Positions 34,418-43,195 of a DNA stretch of 64,000 nucleotides are shown here, one piece after another. Position numbers and translations under genes: made by a program. Source of the stretch: an uncultured Desulfobulbus sp. (GTDB lineage: Bacteria; Desulfobacterota; Desulfobulbia; Desulfobulbales; Desulfobulbaceae); the NCBI RefSeq assembly GCF_963665445.1, contig NZ_OY762276.1:3528601-3592600 (forward strand), in the 5' to 3' direction. The notes beneath the pieces were generated by a model. It was not told where the DNA came from. It did not search any database and saw only the letters and a program-made list of their open reading frames with translations. Numbering within the stretch: the first letter of the stretch is position 1; each line of letters starts with the position of its first letter.

Positions 34418-36664
34418 CTAATTGCCTGCCAGGTGCGGCCTTTGCTCGATCGCCTTGTCGAAGGCAGAGGACTGCGGGCCGGAATCGTTCTGTTTTTCCT
34501 GGGGACGACGGGCCAGGGTTGAGGCGTTGGCCACGGCCAGAACCGTGGTCAGGTTGTGCAGCAGGGCCCCGCCCACGGGAGAGAGCAGGCCAAGGGTTGT
34601 CAGTCCAAGGATGACGCCGTTGAAACCCAGGGCCAGGGCGTAGCACTCCCTGATGGTGCCCAGGGTACGTCTTCCCAAGGCCAGGGCATCGGCCGCCTGA
34701 TCGAGCCCGCCGCGCTGAAGAACGATATCGGCGTACTCAACGGTCACATCCGCCCCCCCCTGCCCGATGGCCAGACTGAGGTCGGCCGCCGCAAAGGCCG
34801 GGGTGTCGTTGATGCCGTCGCCAACCATGGCCACCATCGCCTGGGGATGCTCTCGCTTCCAGGCGGCAATCCAGGCCGCCTTGGCCTCGGGGGATTGACC
34901 GCAGAGCACCTGGTCAAATTCGCGCTCGAGCTCCTCACCGATGCCCGCACGATTGTCGCCGCTCAAGAGGACAATGGGGCCGATGCCCAATTTTCGGAGA
35001 CGGGCCAGGGCCTCGCTGGTTCCAGGCCGCCTCCGGTGCCGCACCTGGATCGCGCCAATCAGCCGTCCGTCGCAGGCCACAAGCAGCTGGCCCCTGCCAG
35101 GCGGGACAGCAACATCCCGGCCATTGATGGCGACCCCGCGTTCGCGAAGCAATGTGCCCTTGCCAACGAGCACGGACTGCTCGCCAATTCGGGCACAGAC
35201 GCCCTGCCCGACCACCAGTTCCGGGTCCATGACCGGCAGAAGGCTGATCTGCCCGGCGCGGGCACGTTCGACCAGGGCCCGGCTGAGCGGATGCGACCAG
35301 GCCTGCTGGGCGCTGGCTGCAAGTCGCAGGACCGTATCTTCGCGGAAACGTCGGTCAAAAACGGTGATACCGGTGACCTCGGCGCTGCGGTCGGTGAGGG
35401 TGCCGGTCTTGTCCACCGCAAGCACATCGACCTGGCCGGCGATCTCCACATAGCGGCCCCCCTTGATGAGCACCCCCTGGCGGGCCGCGCTGCTCATGGC
35501 GGCACTGACCGCAACCGAGGTCGAGAGCCGCAGGGCGCAAGGACAGGTGATGATCAGCACGGCCATGGCCTGCATCAGGTTGCCGGTGATGAGAAAGGCG
35601 GCTCCGGCCAATCCAAGGGAGACCGGAACCATGGCCTGGGAGAAGCGGCGGCTGGTCAACTGCAGCTCGCCCGGGTCCTGTTCCGCGTGCTCGATCAGAC
35701 GAATGATGGCCGCCAGTCGAGTGTCCTCGCCGGCCCGTTCGACCCGGACCTGGAGAGAGCCGTCCACCAGCACCGTTCCCGCAAGCACTGCGTCACCGAT
35801 GGCGCGCGGCAGGGGCTCGTCTTCGCCGGTGAGGGCGGCCTCGTCGACCAGGGCCGTTCCCGAAAGGACGATACCGTCGGCGGGAACGACGTTGCCCATG
35901 CGCAGGACGATCAGATCGCCCGGCTGCAGCTCGGCCGCCTCCACCTCGACTTCCATGCCGTCACGCAGCAACCAGGCCTGCTGGCAGGTATCGGAGAGCA
36001 TCTCCCGGACCGCCTGACGGGTACGAATGCGAATCCTGTCCTCCAACCAGCTGGAGAGATTGAACAGCCAGAATACGGTCAGGGCGGCCAGGGTATTGCC
36101 GGTGAGCAAAGAAAAATAAAGGATCCCCGTTGAAATCAACCCCATATCCGGTTTGCCCGAACGACGGAAATTGTCCACCGCCTGGCGTTGGATGGGCAGG
36201 GAAATGGCAAAGGCGACCAGGGCCGGCAGGGTGAGAATGCGCACCGGGCCTGCGGTCGCGGGGGCCAGGGCGAGCAGCACCCGCTTGCCGTAGAGATAGA
36301 GCAGATAGAGTCCGGAGAAAAGCAGCGCCGCTCCGGAGATATGAGAATGGACATCCTGCCTGCGCGATGGCGCGGCCAGGCAGCCGCACTCCATTCGCGT
36401 TCCCCGAGGCGGAGCTGTGGTGAGACGCGCGATCGTGGCCTGAATATCGGCGAACAGCCGTGCAAGATCCACGGGTCCATGGGGATGGACCAGGATCACC
36501 GACCCGGAACGCCAACGAACCTGCACATCCTCAACCCCCTGGATGCGGGCAAGGGAACGGCGTACCTGCTCACAGACCTCGGGCTGGCGCCAGAGGCAGG
36601 AAAAACTGATTCGGGTGCGGTACCCGGTCCGCTGACGGATGCGATATTTCAGGGCGAGAGGCAT
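34418..36664 (-). CDS. P1B-type metal ATPase 1 (CPC type) with N-terminal HMA_2-like region
   Basis: A 748-residue heavy-metal P-type ATPase. Residues 1-90 look like a degenerate HMA_2 domain without the CxxC pair (SLARIQGVEDVQVRWRSGSV). The membrane metal motif is TCPCALRLST. The phosphorylation site is DKTGTLT, the actuator loop motif is TGED and the hinge is GDGIND. The ATG at 36664 is chosen because upstream frame residues are arginine-rich noise. It is one of three such pumps in 12 kb. Substrate is not established; the setting suggests iron or another transition metal moved into a compartment or out of the cell. Confidence 0.9.
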   Translation of the reverse strand: MPLALKYRIRQRTGYRTRISFSCLWRQPEVCEQVRRSLARIQGVEDVQVRWRSGSVILVHPHGPVDLARLFADIQATIARLTTAPPRGTRMECGCLAAPSRRQDVHSHISGAALLFSGLYLLYLYGKRVLLALAPATAGPVRILTLPALVAFAISLPIQRQAVDNFRRSGKPDMGLISTGILYFSLLTGNTLAALTVFWLFNLSSWLEDRIRIRTRQAVREMLSDTCQQAWLLRDGMEVEVEAAELQPGDLIVLRMGNVVPADGIVLSGTALVDEAALTGEDEPLPRAIGDAVLAGTVLVDGSLQVRVERAGEDTRLAAIIRLIEHAEQDPGELQLTSRRFSQAMVPVSLGLAGAAFLITGNLMQAMAVLIITCPCALRLSTSVAVSAAMSSAARQGVLIKGGRYVEIAGQVDVLAVDKTGTLTDRSAEVTGITVFDRRFREDTVLRLAASAQQAWSHPLSRALVERARAGQISLLPVMDPELVVGQGVCARIGEQSVLVGKGTLLRERGVAINGRDVAVPPGRGQLLVACDGRLIGAIQVRHRRRPGTSEALARLRKLGIGPIVLLSGDNRAGIGEELEREFDQVLCGQSPEAKAAWIAAWKREHPQAMVAMVGDGINDTPAFAAADLSLAIGQGGADVTVEYADIVLQRGGLDQAADALALGRRTLGTIRECYALALGFNGVILGLTTLGLLSPVGGALLHNLTTVLAVANASTLARRPQEKQNDSGPQSSAFDKAIEQRPHLAGN

Positions 36665-36714
36665 AGGGAGGCCTGAAAGCCCCGGACCCGTACTGAGGGT
36701 CCGGGGCAAGCGGA

Positions 36715-37005
36715 TTATTCGTTGCCCGATTCGGCGATGGCCTCGGCCTTGGCGTCCTCGAACTTCTCCTTCATCTCCTCGATCCCGCTCTGGGCAGCGG
36801 CGCTGACCTTGGCAATCGCCTTGACCACGCCTTTCTGCACGCTTTCGTTGGTCACGAGGAGGGTCACGGCCGCGCCGATCAGCGCCCCCTTCCAAAACTG
36901 GTTGTTCTGCAAGTCAAGGCCAAGAAAGGTGTTGGCCGGGGCTTGCGGGTACAGGGGCTGCACCACCTGCTGATAGTAGGCCTGAGCGGGTTTGTTCTGT
37001 TCCAC
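36715..37005 (-). CDS. Small glycine/alanine-rich membrane protein (WKGALIGAA motif)
   Basis: A 96-residue protein. It has a polar Gln/Tyr/Pro-rich start, one hydrophobic segment with the motif FWKGALIGAAVTLLVTN, then an amphipathic acidic tail (EEMKEKFEDAKAEAIAES). The same motif occurs in the 229-residue protein at 37501 (LWKGALVGAAATVLLTS), so they share a module. It starts with GTG, and AAGGAG lies six bases upstream. Perhaps it is a membrane-remodelling or scaffold protein of a metal compartment; no family is named. Confidence 0.75.
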   Translation of the reverse strand: MEQNKPAQAYYQQVVQPLYPQAPANTFLGLDLQNNQFWKGALIGAAVTLLVTNESVQKGVVKAIAKVSAAAQSGIEEMKEKFEDAKAEAIAESGNE

Positions 37006-37071
37006 GGTATGCTCCTTTTCTTATGATAGTGTCGATTATGTGATGAAAATTTGGGGTCGCACCCTGCCTGA

Positions 37072-37497
37072 TCAGGATTTGCTGAGCAGGTAGCTGACGC
37101 CGGTGGCGGTGGCCAGGGTCACCGCAAGGCCGAGCAGTCCGCCGCTGGTCAGGGAAGTGGAGGCGGCGGTGGCGGCGGCGGTGGCAATTCCGCCGACAGC
37201 GCCCCTGGAAAGGCTCTGGCTCACGGCCTCGCCCATGCTCATGTCACCTTCGCTGACCTTGTGCAGATTGGCGCCCATGGTGCCGGTGCCGACCACCACC
37301 AGACCGAACAGACCGGCGGCCAACACCTGGGAGGTCTGCACGGGGGCCGCGGGCAACTGCATGACCTGTGCGGCCTGCGGGACCGGCTGGGCGGCAGTCC
37401 CCAGGTAGGTGGGATTGTACTGGTGCTGGGCCATGGTCTGCGCCTGTCCCATGCCTGCGTCGGCAGCGGCGCCGTTCATGCTTGCTTGCTGTTGCAT
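37072..37497 (-). CDS. Small glycine/alanine-rich membrane protein
   Basis: A 141-residue protein with a Gln/Ala-rich soluble start of about 55 residues. Two or three hydrophobic, small-residue helices follow (VLAAGLFGLVVVGTGTMGAN and LLGLAVTLATATGVSYLL), with a loop rich in Ser/Gly/Ala between. AGGAG precedes the ATG. It is in an operon-like run with the genes on both sides (4-67 bases apart). The glycine-zipper-like helices resemble organelle or magnetosome-type membrane proteins in style only. Confidence 0.72.
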   Translation of the reverse strand: MQQQASMNGAAADAGMGQAQTMAQHQYNPTYLGTAAQPVPQAAQVMQLPAAPVQTSQVLAAGLFGLVVVGTGTMGANLHKVSEGDMSMGEAVSQSLSRGAVGGIATAAATAASTSLTSGGLLGLAVTLATATGVSYLLSKS

Positions 37498-37500
37498 AGA

Positions 37501-38190
37501 TTACTCCTTCCCGGATTTGAGGGGGTCAACGGTGGTCGAGGCAGGAGCCCCGCTCGCCTTCTGTTGCGGTTTGAGTCCCGGAAACACGCTGCCAAAGGTC
37601 TTGCCCATGGCCTCGCGAACCGGTTTGCTGGTGAGCAGCACCGTGGCAGCCGCGCCGACAAGGGCGCCCTTCCACAGCTGATCGTACTGCGCGGTGTTGG
37701 TATAGAGGGTCTTCACCAGGTCGGAAACCGTGGTCTCGCCCTGGACGAACCGCTCAAAGGACTGCATGATCTGTCCGTAGCGCTGCTGTTCCAGTGCCTG
37801 CCGAGCGGCGGCCTGTTCCGGAGTCTCCGCCTGTACGTAGACCACGCCGGGCTGTGGGGGGGGAACCGGCTGCTGATATATCGGCTGCTGGTACACCAGC
37901 CCGACAAAGACCACCTGCCCGCTAACCGGATCGACCGCATATCCGGGCGGCAGGGTTTGCTGCGCCCACTGATGGTGGGGCTGATGCCCTTCCGCCGCCC
38001 CTGCTGCGGCGGCGTACGATTCAGCGGCAGTTGCCTTGATTTCGGCGTTTTGGACCGTTGCTTCCGCGGCCTCCGGTGGGGCAACCGCTGCCTGCGGTGC
38101 TTGATCCGTTGCAGCCTTGGGCGGCGATGCCGTCATCGTTTCCATGGCCGCGTCTTCCGGTACCATGGCGTGCGGATCTCCCTGTATCAT
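37501..38190 (-). CDS. Proline/alanine/glutamine-rich protein with the WKGAL module
   Basis: A 229-residue protein. About 90 residues are Ala/Pro/Glu-rich and probably disordered. A Tyr/Gln/Pro-rich stretch (VYQQPIYQQPVPPPQPGV) follows, then a helical region and a hydrophobic module LWKGALVGAAATVLLTS before a Lys/Pro tail. It shares the module with the 96-residue protein at 36715. AGGAG lies seven bases before the ATG at 38190; an upstream GTG at 38214 is less likely. Function unknown; possible tether or crowding factor of a membrane structure. Confidence 0.72.
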   Translation of the reverse strand: MIQGDPHAMVPEDAAMETMTASPPKAATDQAPQAAVAPPEAAEATVQNAEIKATAAESYAAAAGAAEGHQPHHQWAQQTLPPGYAVDPVSGQVVFVGLVYQQPIYQQPVPPPQPGVVYVQAETPEQAAARQALEQQRYGQIMQSFERFVQGETTVSDLVKTLYTNTAQYDQLWKGALVGAAATVLLTSKPVREAMGKTFGSVFPGLKPQQKASGAPASTTVDPLKSGKE

Positions 38191-38353
38191 ATTTTTCTCC
38201 TCTCCTGTTGCCACTGTTCAAAACTCAAGGATGCGTCATCGTCAAAAGACAGAAATCGAGACATTTTCACGAAACAAAGCAAAGAGTTCTTGATCGTTTT
38301 TTCAAGGTCAAACGGGTCTACATCCCACCCCGGACAAGGTTCTTGCCTCATTT

Positions 38354-38734
38354 TCAGGCATTCGCTGGTTGGGCCTCATCACGGGCAAGTCGTTGAGGCA
38401 CGGTCTCCGACAGAATCACCATCAACTGTTCGCTCACACTGTCGCGTTTGCCCGGAAACTGTCCGACAGATGCGACTTCTTCCCAGAGAGAAGGGGGAAG
38501 TATCTCGGTATCATATTGAATAATCACCGACAGCGCCTTCTTGTTCACCCGATAGTCCACTATTCCTGGAATGGACGCAATAATCGATGTCATCTCCCTT
38601 TCATTGACCGCCGCAAGTTTCTGGGCACCGCTCCAGCTGGCCTTGACGCGAATGCGGCCGGGAACATGGTGGGCAATGTTCAGATACAGCATGTGGTCAA
38701 GCAGACCATCGACGAGCTGCTCATTAGTGTACAT
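38354..38734 (-). CDS. Stand-alone HMA_2-like metal-binding or chaperone domain protein
   Basis: A 126-residue protein with the HMA_2-type opening HHVPGRIRVKASWSG and the matching second half (IPGIVDYRVNKKALSVIIQY). The same fold is found at the N-termini of the three nearby ATPases. No CxxC is present, so if it binds metal it does so by other residues. AAGGAG lies four bases before the ATG at 38734, which overlaps the end of the upstream YceI-like gene by 11 bases. It is likely an accessory of the neighbouring pumps. Confidence 0.78.
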   Translation of the reverse strand: MYTNEQLVDGLLDHMLYLNIAHHVPGRIRVKASWSGAQKLAAVNEREMTSIIASIPGIVDYRVNKKALSVIIQYDTEILPPSLWEEVASVGQFPGKRDSVSEQLMVILSETVPQRLARDEAQPANA

Positions 38735-39251
38735 GAATCTCCTTTTCATCTCCTGAGGGAATGAATTCAAGATGTGCTTTGATATCGACAATATCCCGCA
38801 CGCACAGCATCAACAGGCGTGGTGCCTTCAACCCGTAGGCCCTGAAGGACCACTTGCACTGCAGCTCCCAGAGCAAACGGCCGCCCTCCTCCCGGACCGT
38901 CCCGGTGACGGGCAACTGGCGGCGGATATCGACAAAGGAGAGGATGCCGAGCATCCGGACCCGCCAACACCCGCCCCCCTCGGAGACGATCTCCTGGCAT
39001 TGGCTCAGGGCAAAGGAGGCATGGGGGTGCTCGGCTAAGGAAAAATACCGGCTCATCGCCTCGGTACGATCCGGGTCCGCGGTATCAAAACAACCGGTCT
39101 CGACTTCAGCCGCAAGGCTCTGCAGAATGCCGGCGCTGAAATTCGCCTCCAATGTCACCTGCACCCCCTCCACCGCCCAGCCCTTGAACGCATGCAGCGG
39201 GGCTCGGGCAATGAAATCGACCCGACTGTTGTCGGTCAGCACATACTTCAA
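38724..39251 (-). CDS. YceI-like protein without a signal peptide
   Basis: A 175-residue YceI-type lipocalin-like barrel. The domain begins at once (KYVLTDNSRVDFIARAPLH) and shows HPHASFALS and GILSFVDIRRQLPVTG blocks. Most YceI proteins are periplasmic with a leader; none is present here, so this one is probably cytoplasmic. The start is a TTG at 39251, chosen because AAGGAG lies seven bases ahead. The gene begins 20 bases after ATPase 2 and overlaps the HMA_2-like gene by 11 bases. It may carry a hydrophobic ligand or lipid for the membrane system. Confidence 0.75.
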   Translation of the reverse strand: MKYVLTDNSRVDFIARAPLHAFKGWAVEGVQVTLEANFSAGILQSLAAEVETGCFDTADPDRTEAMSRYFSLAEHPHASFALSQCQEIVSEGGGCWRVRMLGILSFVDIRRQLPVTGTVREEGGRLLWELQCKWSFRAYGLKAPRLLMLCVRDIVDIKAHLEFIPSGDEKEIHVH

Positions 39252-39271
39252 ACTCGTACTCCTTTCATATA

Positions 39272-41668
39272 TCACGTGTTGAGGTTGGTTTTCGGCGGGA
39301 CCAGCCGAAGCTGGGCCGGGTTCACATCCGGCAGCAGAACCAAGGAGTCCCGCCGGTGTTCGCTCTGAGAGCAGGGATGATCCTCGCGTTCGCAGCGCTT
39401 GCAGCATTTCAGCGGTTCCACCGGCGGTTCCCAGCGCAGCAGCCGCCCCGAGTTGAGCAGAATGCCCCCGGTGTGGACGATGTGGATCAATCCCGCCAGG
39501 ACAGGTGAAAGGAACCCGAGCATGGCCAGCGCGGCACCGATCAGGTCGGTGGACACGGCCAGATAGTGGTTCTGGTCGATGATGCGCATGGTCTGATGGC
39601 TGAGATTGCGGACCTTCATCAACCCCTCGAGATCGGAATCGGCCAGGGCGATATCCGCGGCCTCCATGGCCACCTCGGCACCGGCTGCGCCCATGGCCAC
39701 ACCGATGTCCGCCCGGGCCAGGGCGAGTGCGTCGTTGACCCCGTCGCCGACCATGACCACCGAGCCGTTCCTTTTCAGCTCATCGACCCGCTCAGCCTTC
39801 TCCTCGGGCATCAACTCGGCCCGGCACTCGTCGAAGGGGAAGACGTCCATGAGCGTCTCCGCAATCTCGCGACTGTCGCCGGTGACCAGGTGCAGCGACC
39901 TGACCCCGTCGCGGCGCAGGCAGTTGAGCACCCTCCCCGCCTCCGGCCGCACCGGATTGGCAACGCCGAGCATGCCCTGGACACCGCCGTTTTTCGCCAC
40001 ATAGACCACCGTGTTGCCCATGGCGCGCTGACCGGCCGCTTTCTTGTCGAACCAGCGGACATCGATTTCATGTTCATCCATGAACTGGCGGTTGCCCACC
40101 AGGATCACCGCATCACCGCCCACGGTGCAGAGGACGCCGCGACCGGCCTTGAAGTCGCAGACGGCGTGCGGCTCCGGATTGAGATTGCGCTCCTGGGCCG
40201 CGGCGAGGATGGCCTTGGCCATGGGATGCTGGTTATGCGATTCCGCGGTGGCGGCCATGGCAAGGATGGCATCTTCGCTCATCGAAGGAGTGCGGCCATG
40301 GACGGCTATCACCTCCGGCTGCTCCATGGTCAGGGTGCCGGTCTTGTCGAAGCAGTAGATATCGGCCTGGCCAACCGTTTCGAGATAGAGCCCCCCCTTG
40401 ATCAGGATCGAATGCCGGGCCGCATTGGCCAGGGCGGCGGTGATGGCCGATGAGGCGGCCAATACGGTGGCGCATGGACAGGACATCACCAGCATCACCG
40501 TCAGCGCCCGCATGGGGTCCAGGGTCAGGAGCAGGGTCAGGGCGGTGGCGGCGAACCCGACTTTCATCAGCCGCCCGGCCAACTGATCCGCCTTCTGCTC
40601 CACCGGTGCCTTGTTCGCCAGGGAGTCCTCCACCATCTTCATGATGTGGGCCAGGTAGGTGTCCTCGCCGGTCTTGGTGGTCTGGATGAACAGCACCCCC
40701 TGGCTGATGATGGTGCCGGCGAAGACCTGGTCGCCGCGACCGCGCATCATAGCCTCGGAGCGACCGTTGATCGAGGATTCGTCCACCAGGGCCTCGCCCT
40801 CGCTGACCAGTCCGTCCACCGAGATTCGCTCGCCGGTGTGCACCGCAACCACGTCACCGGGCCGGATCTCGCCCACCGGGGTTTCCACCTCCATGCCGTC
40901 GACCATGACAAAGGCGTTGGCCGGCGCCACCTGGAGGATATCGCGAATCGCCTGACGGGAGCGCTGGGCCACGTACTCCTCGGTCAGTTCGGCCACGTTG
41001 TAGATCCAGAGGATCTGCAGGGCGGAAAAGGCCTGGCCCATGGCGATGGTGATCAGCGAACCGGCAGCGAGGAAGGGCGTCACCGTGACCTTCTTCTTGA
41101 CCATGATATCCTCAAGGGCCTCGCGGGCAAGCGGCAGGGCGCCAAGCAGGGCCACCGCCCCGAGCAGGCTGAAGGGCGTCTGCACCAGCGGCAGCTTGAA
41201 GACCCACATTCGCAACGCCGCATAGGCCATGCAGCCGCTGAGCCAGATCACCCGCCGAAGCTTGGTGCCAAAGGAGGCCTTGGGTTCGCAATCGCAGACC
41301 GAACAGGCCTGTTTGAACCCGGGCAGGGTTTCCACCGCTTTCGGTGGTTCGGCAGAGGTCATCGGACGAAACACCTGCTGCACGATCAGGGTCAGCAGGG
41401 TGCGGCTGCAGATTCGATCGGGATCGAAAACCACGATCACGGAACCGCTGGTCGCCCTGGCCTCGACACTGAGCACGCCCCCCGCCTTCAGGAGATGGGC
41501 ATGCATCCATCCGGATTGCCGATCCCTGCCCCGCAGGGCCGCGACCCGTACGCGCATACGGCCGGCCATGGACTGCTTGACCGCAACTCCGGCCTTTTTC
41601 AGCAGGGAGGTGGTCAGACGAAAGGGTGGAGTGCTTACCTTGGAAGAACATGTTCGAACTGCAGACAT
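39272..41668 (-). CDS. P1B-type metal ATPase 2 (CPC type) with Cys-rich segments
   Basis: A 798-residue heavy-metal P-type ATPase. The start has an HMA_2-like region (AGRMRVRVAALRG) and a Cys cluster before the first helix (CSVCDCEP). The membrane motif is MSCPCATVLAASS, and DKTGTLT, the TGD-type hinge (LVTGDSREIA) and GDGVND are intact. In the actuator loop the usual TGE is replaced by NGRSE (SSINGRSEAMM). The C-terminus carries another Cys group (CCKRCEREDHPC). I use the ATG at 41668; a GTG at 41728 is open. It is probably first of a transcript ending with FeoA. Confidence 0.9.
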   Translation of the reverse strand: MSAVRTCSSKVSTPPFRLTTSLLKKAGVAVKQSMAGRMRVRVAALRGRDRQSGWMHAHLLKAGGVLSVEARATSGSVIVVFDPDRICSRTLLTLIVQQVFRPMTSAEPPKAVETLPGFKQACSVCDCEPKASFGTKLRRVIWLSGCMAYAALRMWVFKLPLVQTPFSLLGAVALLGALPLAREALEDIMVKKKVTVTPFLAAGSLITIAMGQAFSALQILWIYNVAELTEEYVAQRSRQAIRDILQVAPANAFVMVDGMEVETPVGEIRPGDVVAVHTGERISVDGLVSEGEALVDESSINGRSEAMMRGRGDQVFAGTIISQGVLFIQTTKTGEDTYLAHIMKMVEDSLANKAPVEQKADQLAGRLMKVGFAATALTLLLTLDPMRALTVMLVMSCPCATVLAASSAITAALANAARHSILIKGGLYLETVGQADIYCFDKTGTLTMEQPEVIAVHGRTPSMSEDAILAMAATAESHNQHPMAKAILAAAQERNLNPEPHAVCDFKAGRGVLCTVGGDAVILVGNRQFMDEHEIDVRWFDKKAAGQRAMGNTVVYVAKNGGVQGMLGVANPVRPEAGRVLNCLRRDGVRSLHLVTGDSREIAETLMDVFPFDECRAELMPEEKAERVDELKRNGSVVMVGDGVNDALALARADIGVAMGAAGAEVAMEAADIALADSDLEGLMKVRNLSHQTMRIIDQNHYLAVSTDLIGAALAMLGFLSPVLAGLIHIVHTGGILLNSGRLLRWEPPVEPLKCCKRCEREDHPCSQSEHRRDSLVLLPDVNPAQLRLVPPKTNLNT

Positions 41669-41850
41669 AACTCGTGTACCATCCTGTTTGGCAAGGTTAT
41701 CTTCGGGGAAAGCAACTTCTTTTATCACAACGAAAAAACATCATAAGATTGGGTACTTGACAACAAGAGCCCTGTCGTTTACCTTATATCCACCATCAAA
41801 GGCTGCCACGATATTCGGGCAGAGGCCATTTTATCTTCTAGGAGGCATCC
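41669..41850. promoter_or_regulatory. Divergent promoter region of the metal island
   Basis: An AT-rich gap separates ATPase 2 (minus) from the two small membrane genes (plus). It holds a TTGACA hexamer at 41757-41762 reading to the plus strand; a good -10 at the ideal distance is not evident (TTATAT lies 21 bases on). On the minus strand TATGAT at about 41744 is a possible -10. Confidence 0.4.
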
Positions 41851-42033
41851 ATGTTCTATCTCCCCCTGACCACCACACCGGTTGGCTGGCTGATCCTCGG
41901 CCTGGGCGGGTACGCGCTGTACCAGGCAGGCAAGAAAAAAGGCGAGGAAGAGGCCGCAGCCGCACAGATCACCGCAGTTCCCGCACCTGTGGAAGTCCAT
42001 CAAGAATCCGCGGAGCACAAAGGAGAAAAGTAA
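41851..42033 (+). CDS. 60-residue membrane protein with TTPVGWLILG helix
   Basis: A single hydrophobic helix (TTPVGWLILGLGGYALY) is followed by a Lys-rich hinge (QAGKKKGEEE) and an acidic tail. AGGAGG lies five bases before the ATG. It is a paralogue of the next gene (NPVGWAVLGVAGYLTYKAGKKAGK) and shares one base with it (TAATG), so both are made together. Function unknown; divergent to ATPase 2. Confidence 0.75.
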   Translation: MFYLPLTTTPVGWLILGLGGYALYQAGKKKGEEEAAAAQITAVPAPVEVHQESAEHKGEK

Positions 42034-42314
42034 TGTCGCATCCCATCATCGGTATCCCGCTGTTGACCAGTAACCCTGTCGGCTGGGCCGTTCTCGGCGT
42101 GGCCGGCTACCTGACCTACAAGGCTGGAAAGAAGGCCGGAAAACGCAGCGTCGAGCAGGTCGACCAGGAGTGCCTGACCGACCGCGCCGTCAAGGGCGCG
42201 ATGAAATCGGTCTACAAGGCCAAGCTGAAAACCGACGCCATGTTCAGCTCGACCAAGGAAAAATACGGCGAGATGTGGAAAGAGGCCCAGGCCGAAGCCA
42301 GTCAGCAGGCCTGA
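42033..42314 (+). CDS. 93-residue membrane protein, paralogue of the preceding gene
   Basis: One N-terminal helix with NPVGWAVLGVAGYLTYKAGK is followed by a 60-residue amphipathic, YtxH-like tail (VYKAKLKTDAMFSSTKEKYG). AGGAG precedes the overlapping ATG. The helix-plus-charged-tail layout suits a membrane-associated structural protein. Confidence 0.75.
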   Translation: MSHPIIGIPLLTSNPVGWAVLGVAGYLTYKAGKKAGKRSVEQVDQECLTDRAVKGAMKSVYKAKLKTDAMFSSTKEKYGEMWKEAQAEASQQA

Positions 42315-42436
42315 ATCGCCATCGCCCCTCATCCCATGTTTTCCCCTTTCCGGCAGAGGCTGTACGCCTTTGCCGGATTGTTTTCCCTCTATCGCCCACA
42401 GCAGACACCGCATCCTTCGCCGCCCTGATTATCCTC

Positions 42437-43195
42437 TCACGACAGCTGATCCGCGGGGGCCGAATGTCGTGCAAATTCTTGACTCCTGACGATCACCTGT
42501 CCGGCCTGGGTTCGGTTGAGGTAGAGCCGCAGGCCGCTCTGGCTGGAGATGGTCACCGGTTCCGCCCCGGGTTTGTGCAGTTCCCTGGTCTGCTCGATCG
42601 ATTCGAGCAGCAGATTGCACCCGGGGCTGATGCCGTGGGTCTGCAGGTGTTCCCTCACCTTTCGCCCGCCGATGATTTCCAGCAGCTCGAAGGATTGCTT
42701 GCGGGTGGCGAAGTAAAACTGGCGTTCGCCCCCATCCTCTCCCCTGCCCCACAACCGGGCCGCCTCGCCCTCGGTCAGCCGGGTGCGCTCGCGGCGGTCG
42801 ATCAGAGTTACGTAATCCATGTGCGGCAAGGCACGGATGAAGGTGACTCGCGCCTCTTCCGACAGGCCGAGGTGGCTCAGGGCATGGGCGCAGCCGCGGC
42901 CACAGGACATGGTCTCCACATGGCCCTGCTCCTTGCGCTTCATTTCCACCAGCGGTTTGCGCTCCCCGGAATCCACATGGACAAAGACACGAATACCCAG
43001 ACCTGCCGGGACCACCACATCTCCGCGACTGGTACGTACCCGAACCGGGAAATAGTTGACCTCCTCGTCATGGCGCATCAGATGACTGCCACCATAGAGC
43101 CCCAACCGCTGCAACCATCGCTTCAGTCCGGGATGGGTGACGTCCAGCAGGGTGAGATCGGTGTGCACCGGCGCATCCAGCAATGAAGAGTACAT
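42437..43195 (-). CDS. Protein with two FeoA-like domains and a Cys motif between them
   Basis: A 252-residue soluble protein. An N-terminal FeoA-like domain (LTLLDVTHPGLKRWLQRLG ... VRVRTSRGDVVVPAGLG) spans about residues 14-90. A middle helical part carries SCGRGC (about 97-102), and a second FeoA-like domain lies at about 168-245 (SFELLEIIGGRKVREHL ... GLRLYLNRTQAGQVIV). Its ATG follows directly on the TAA of ATPase 3, so the two are coupled. FeoA domains regulate iron transporters; a double-domain form joined to a pump suggests a regulator or chaperone of ATPase 3. Confidence 0.75.
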   Translation of the reverse strand: MYSSLLDAPVHTDLTLLDVTHPGLKRWLQRLGLYGGSHLMRHDEEVNYFPVRVRTSRGDVVVPAGLGIRVFVHVDSGERKPLVEMKRKEQGHVETMSCGRGCAHALSHLGLSEEARVTFIRALPHMDYVTLIDRRERTRLTEGEAARLWGRGEDGGERQFYFATRKQSFELLEIIGGRKVREHLQTHGISPGCNLLLESIEQTRELHKPGAEPVTISSQSGLRLYLNRTQAGQVIVRSQEFARHSAPADQLS

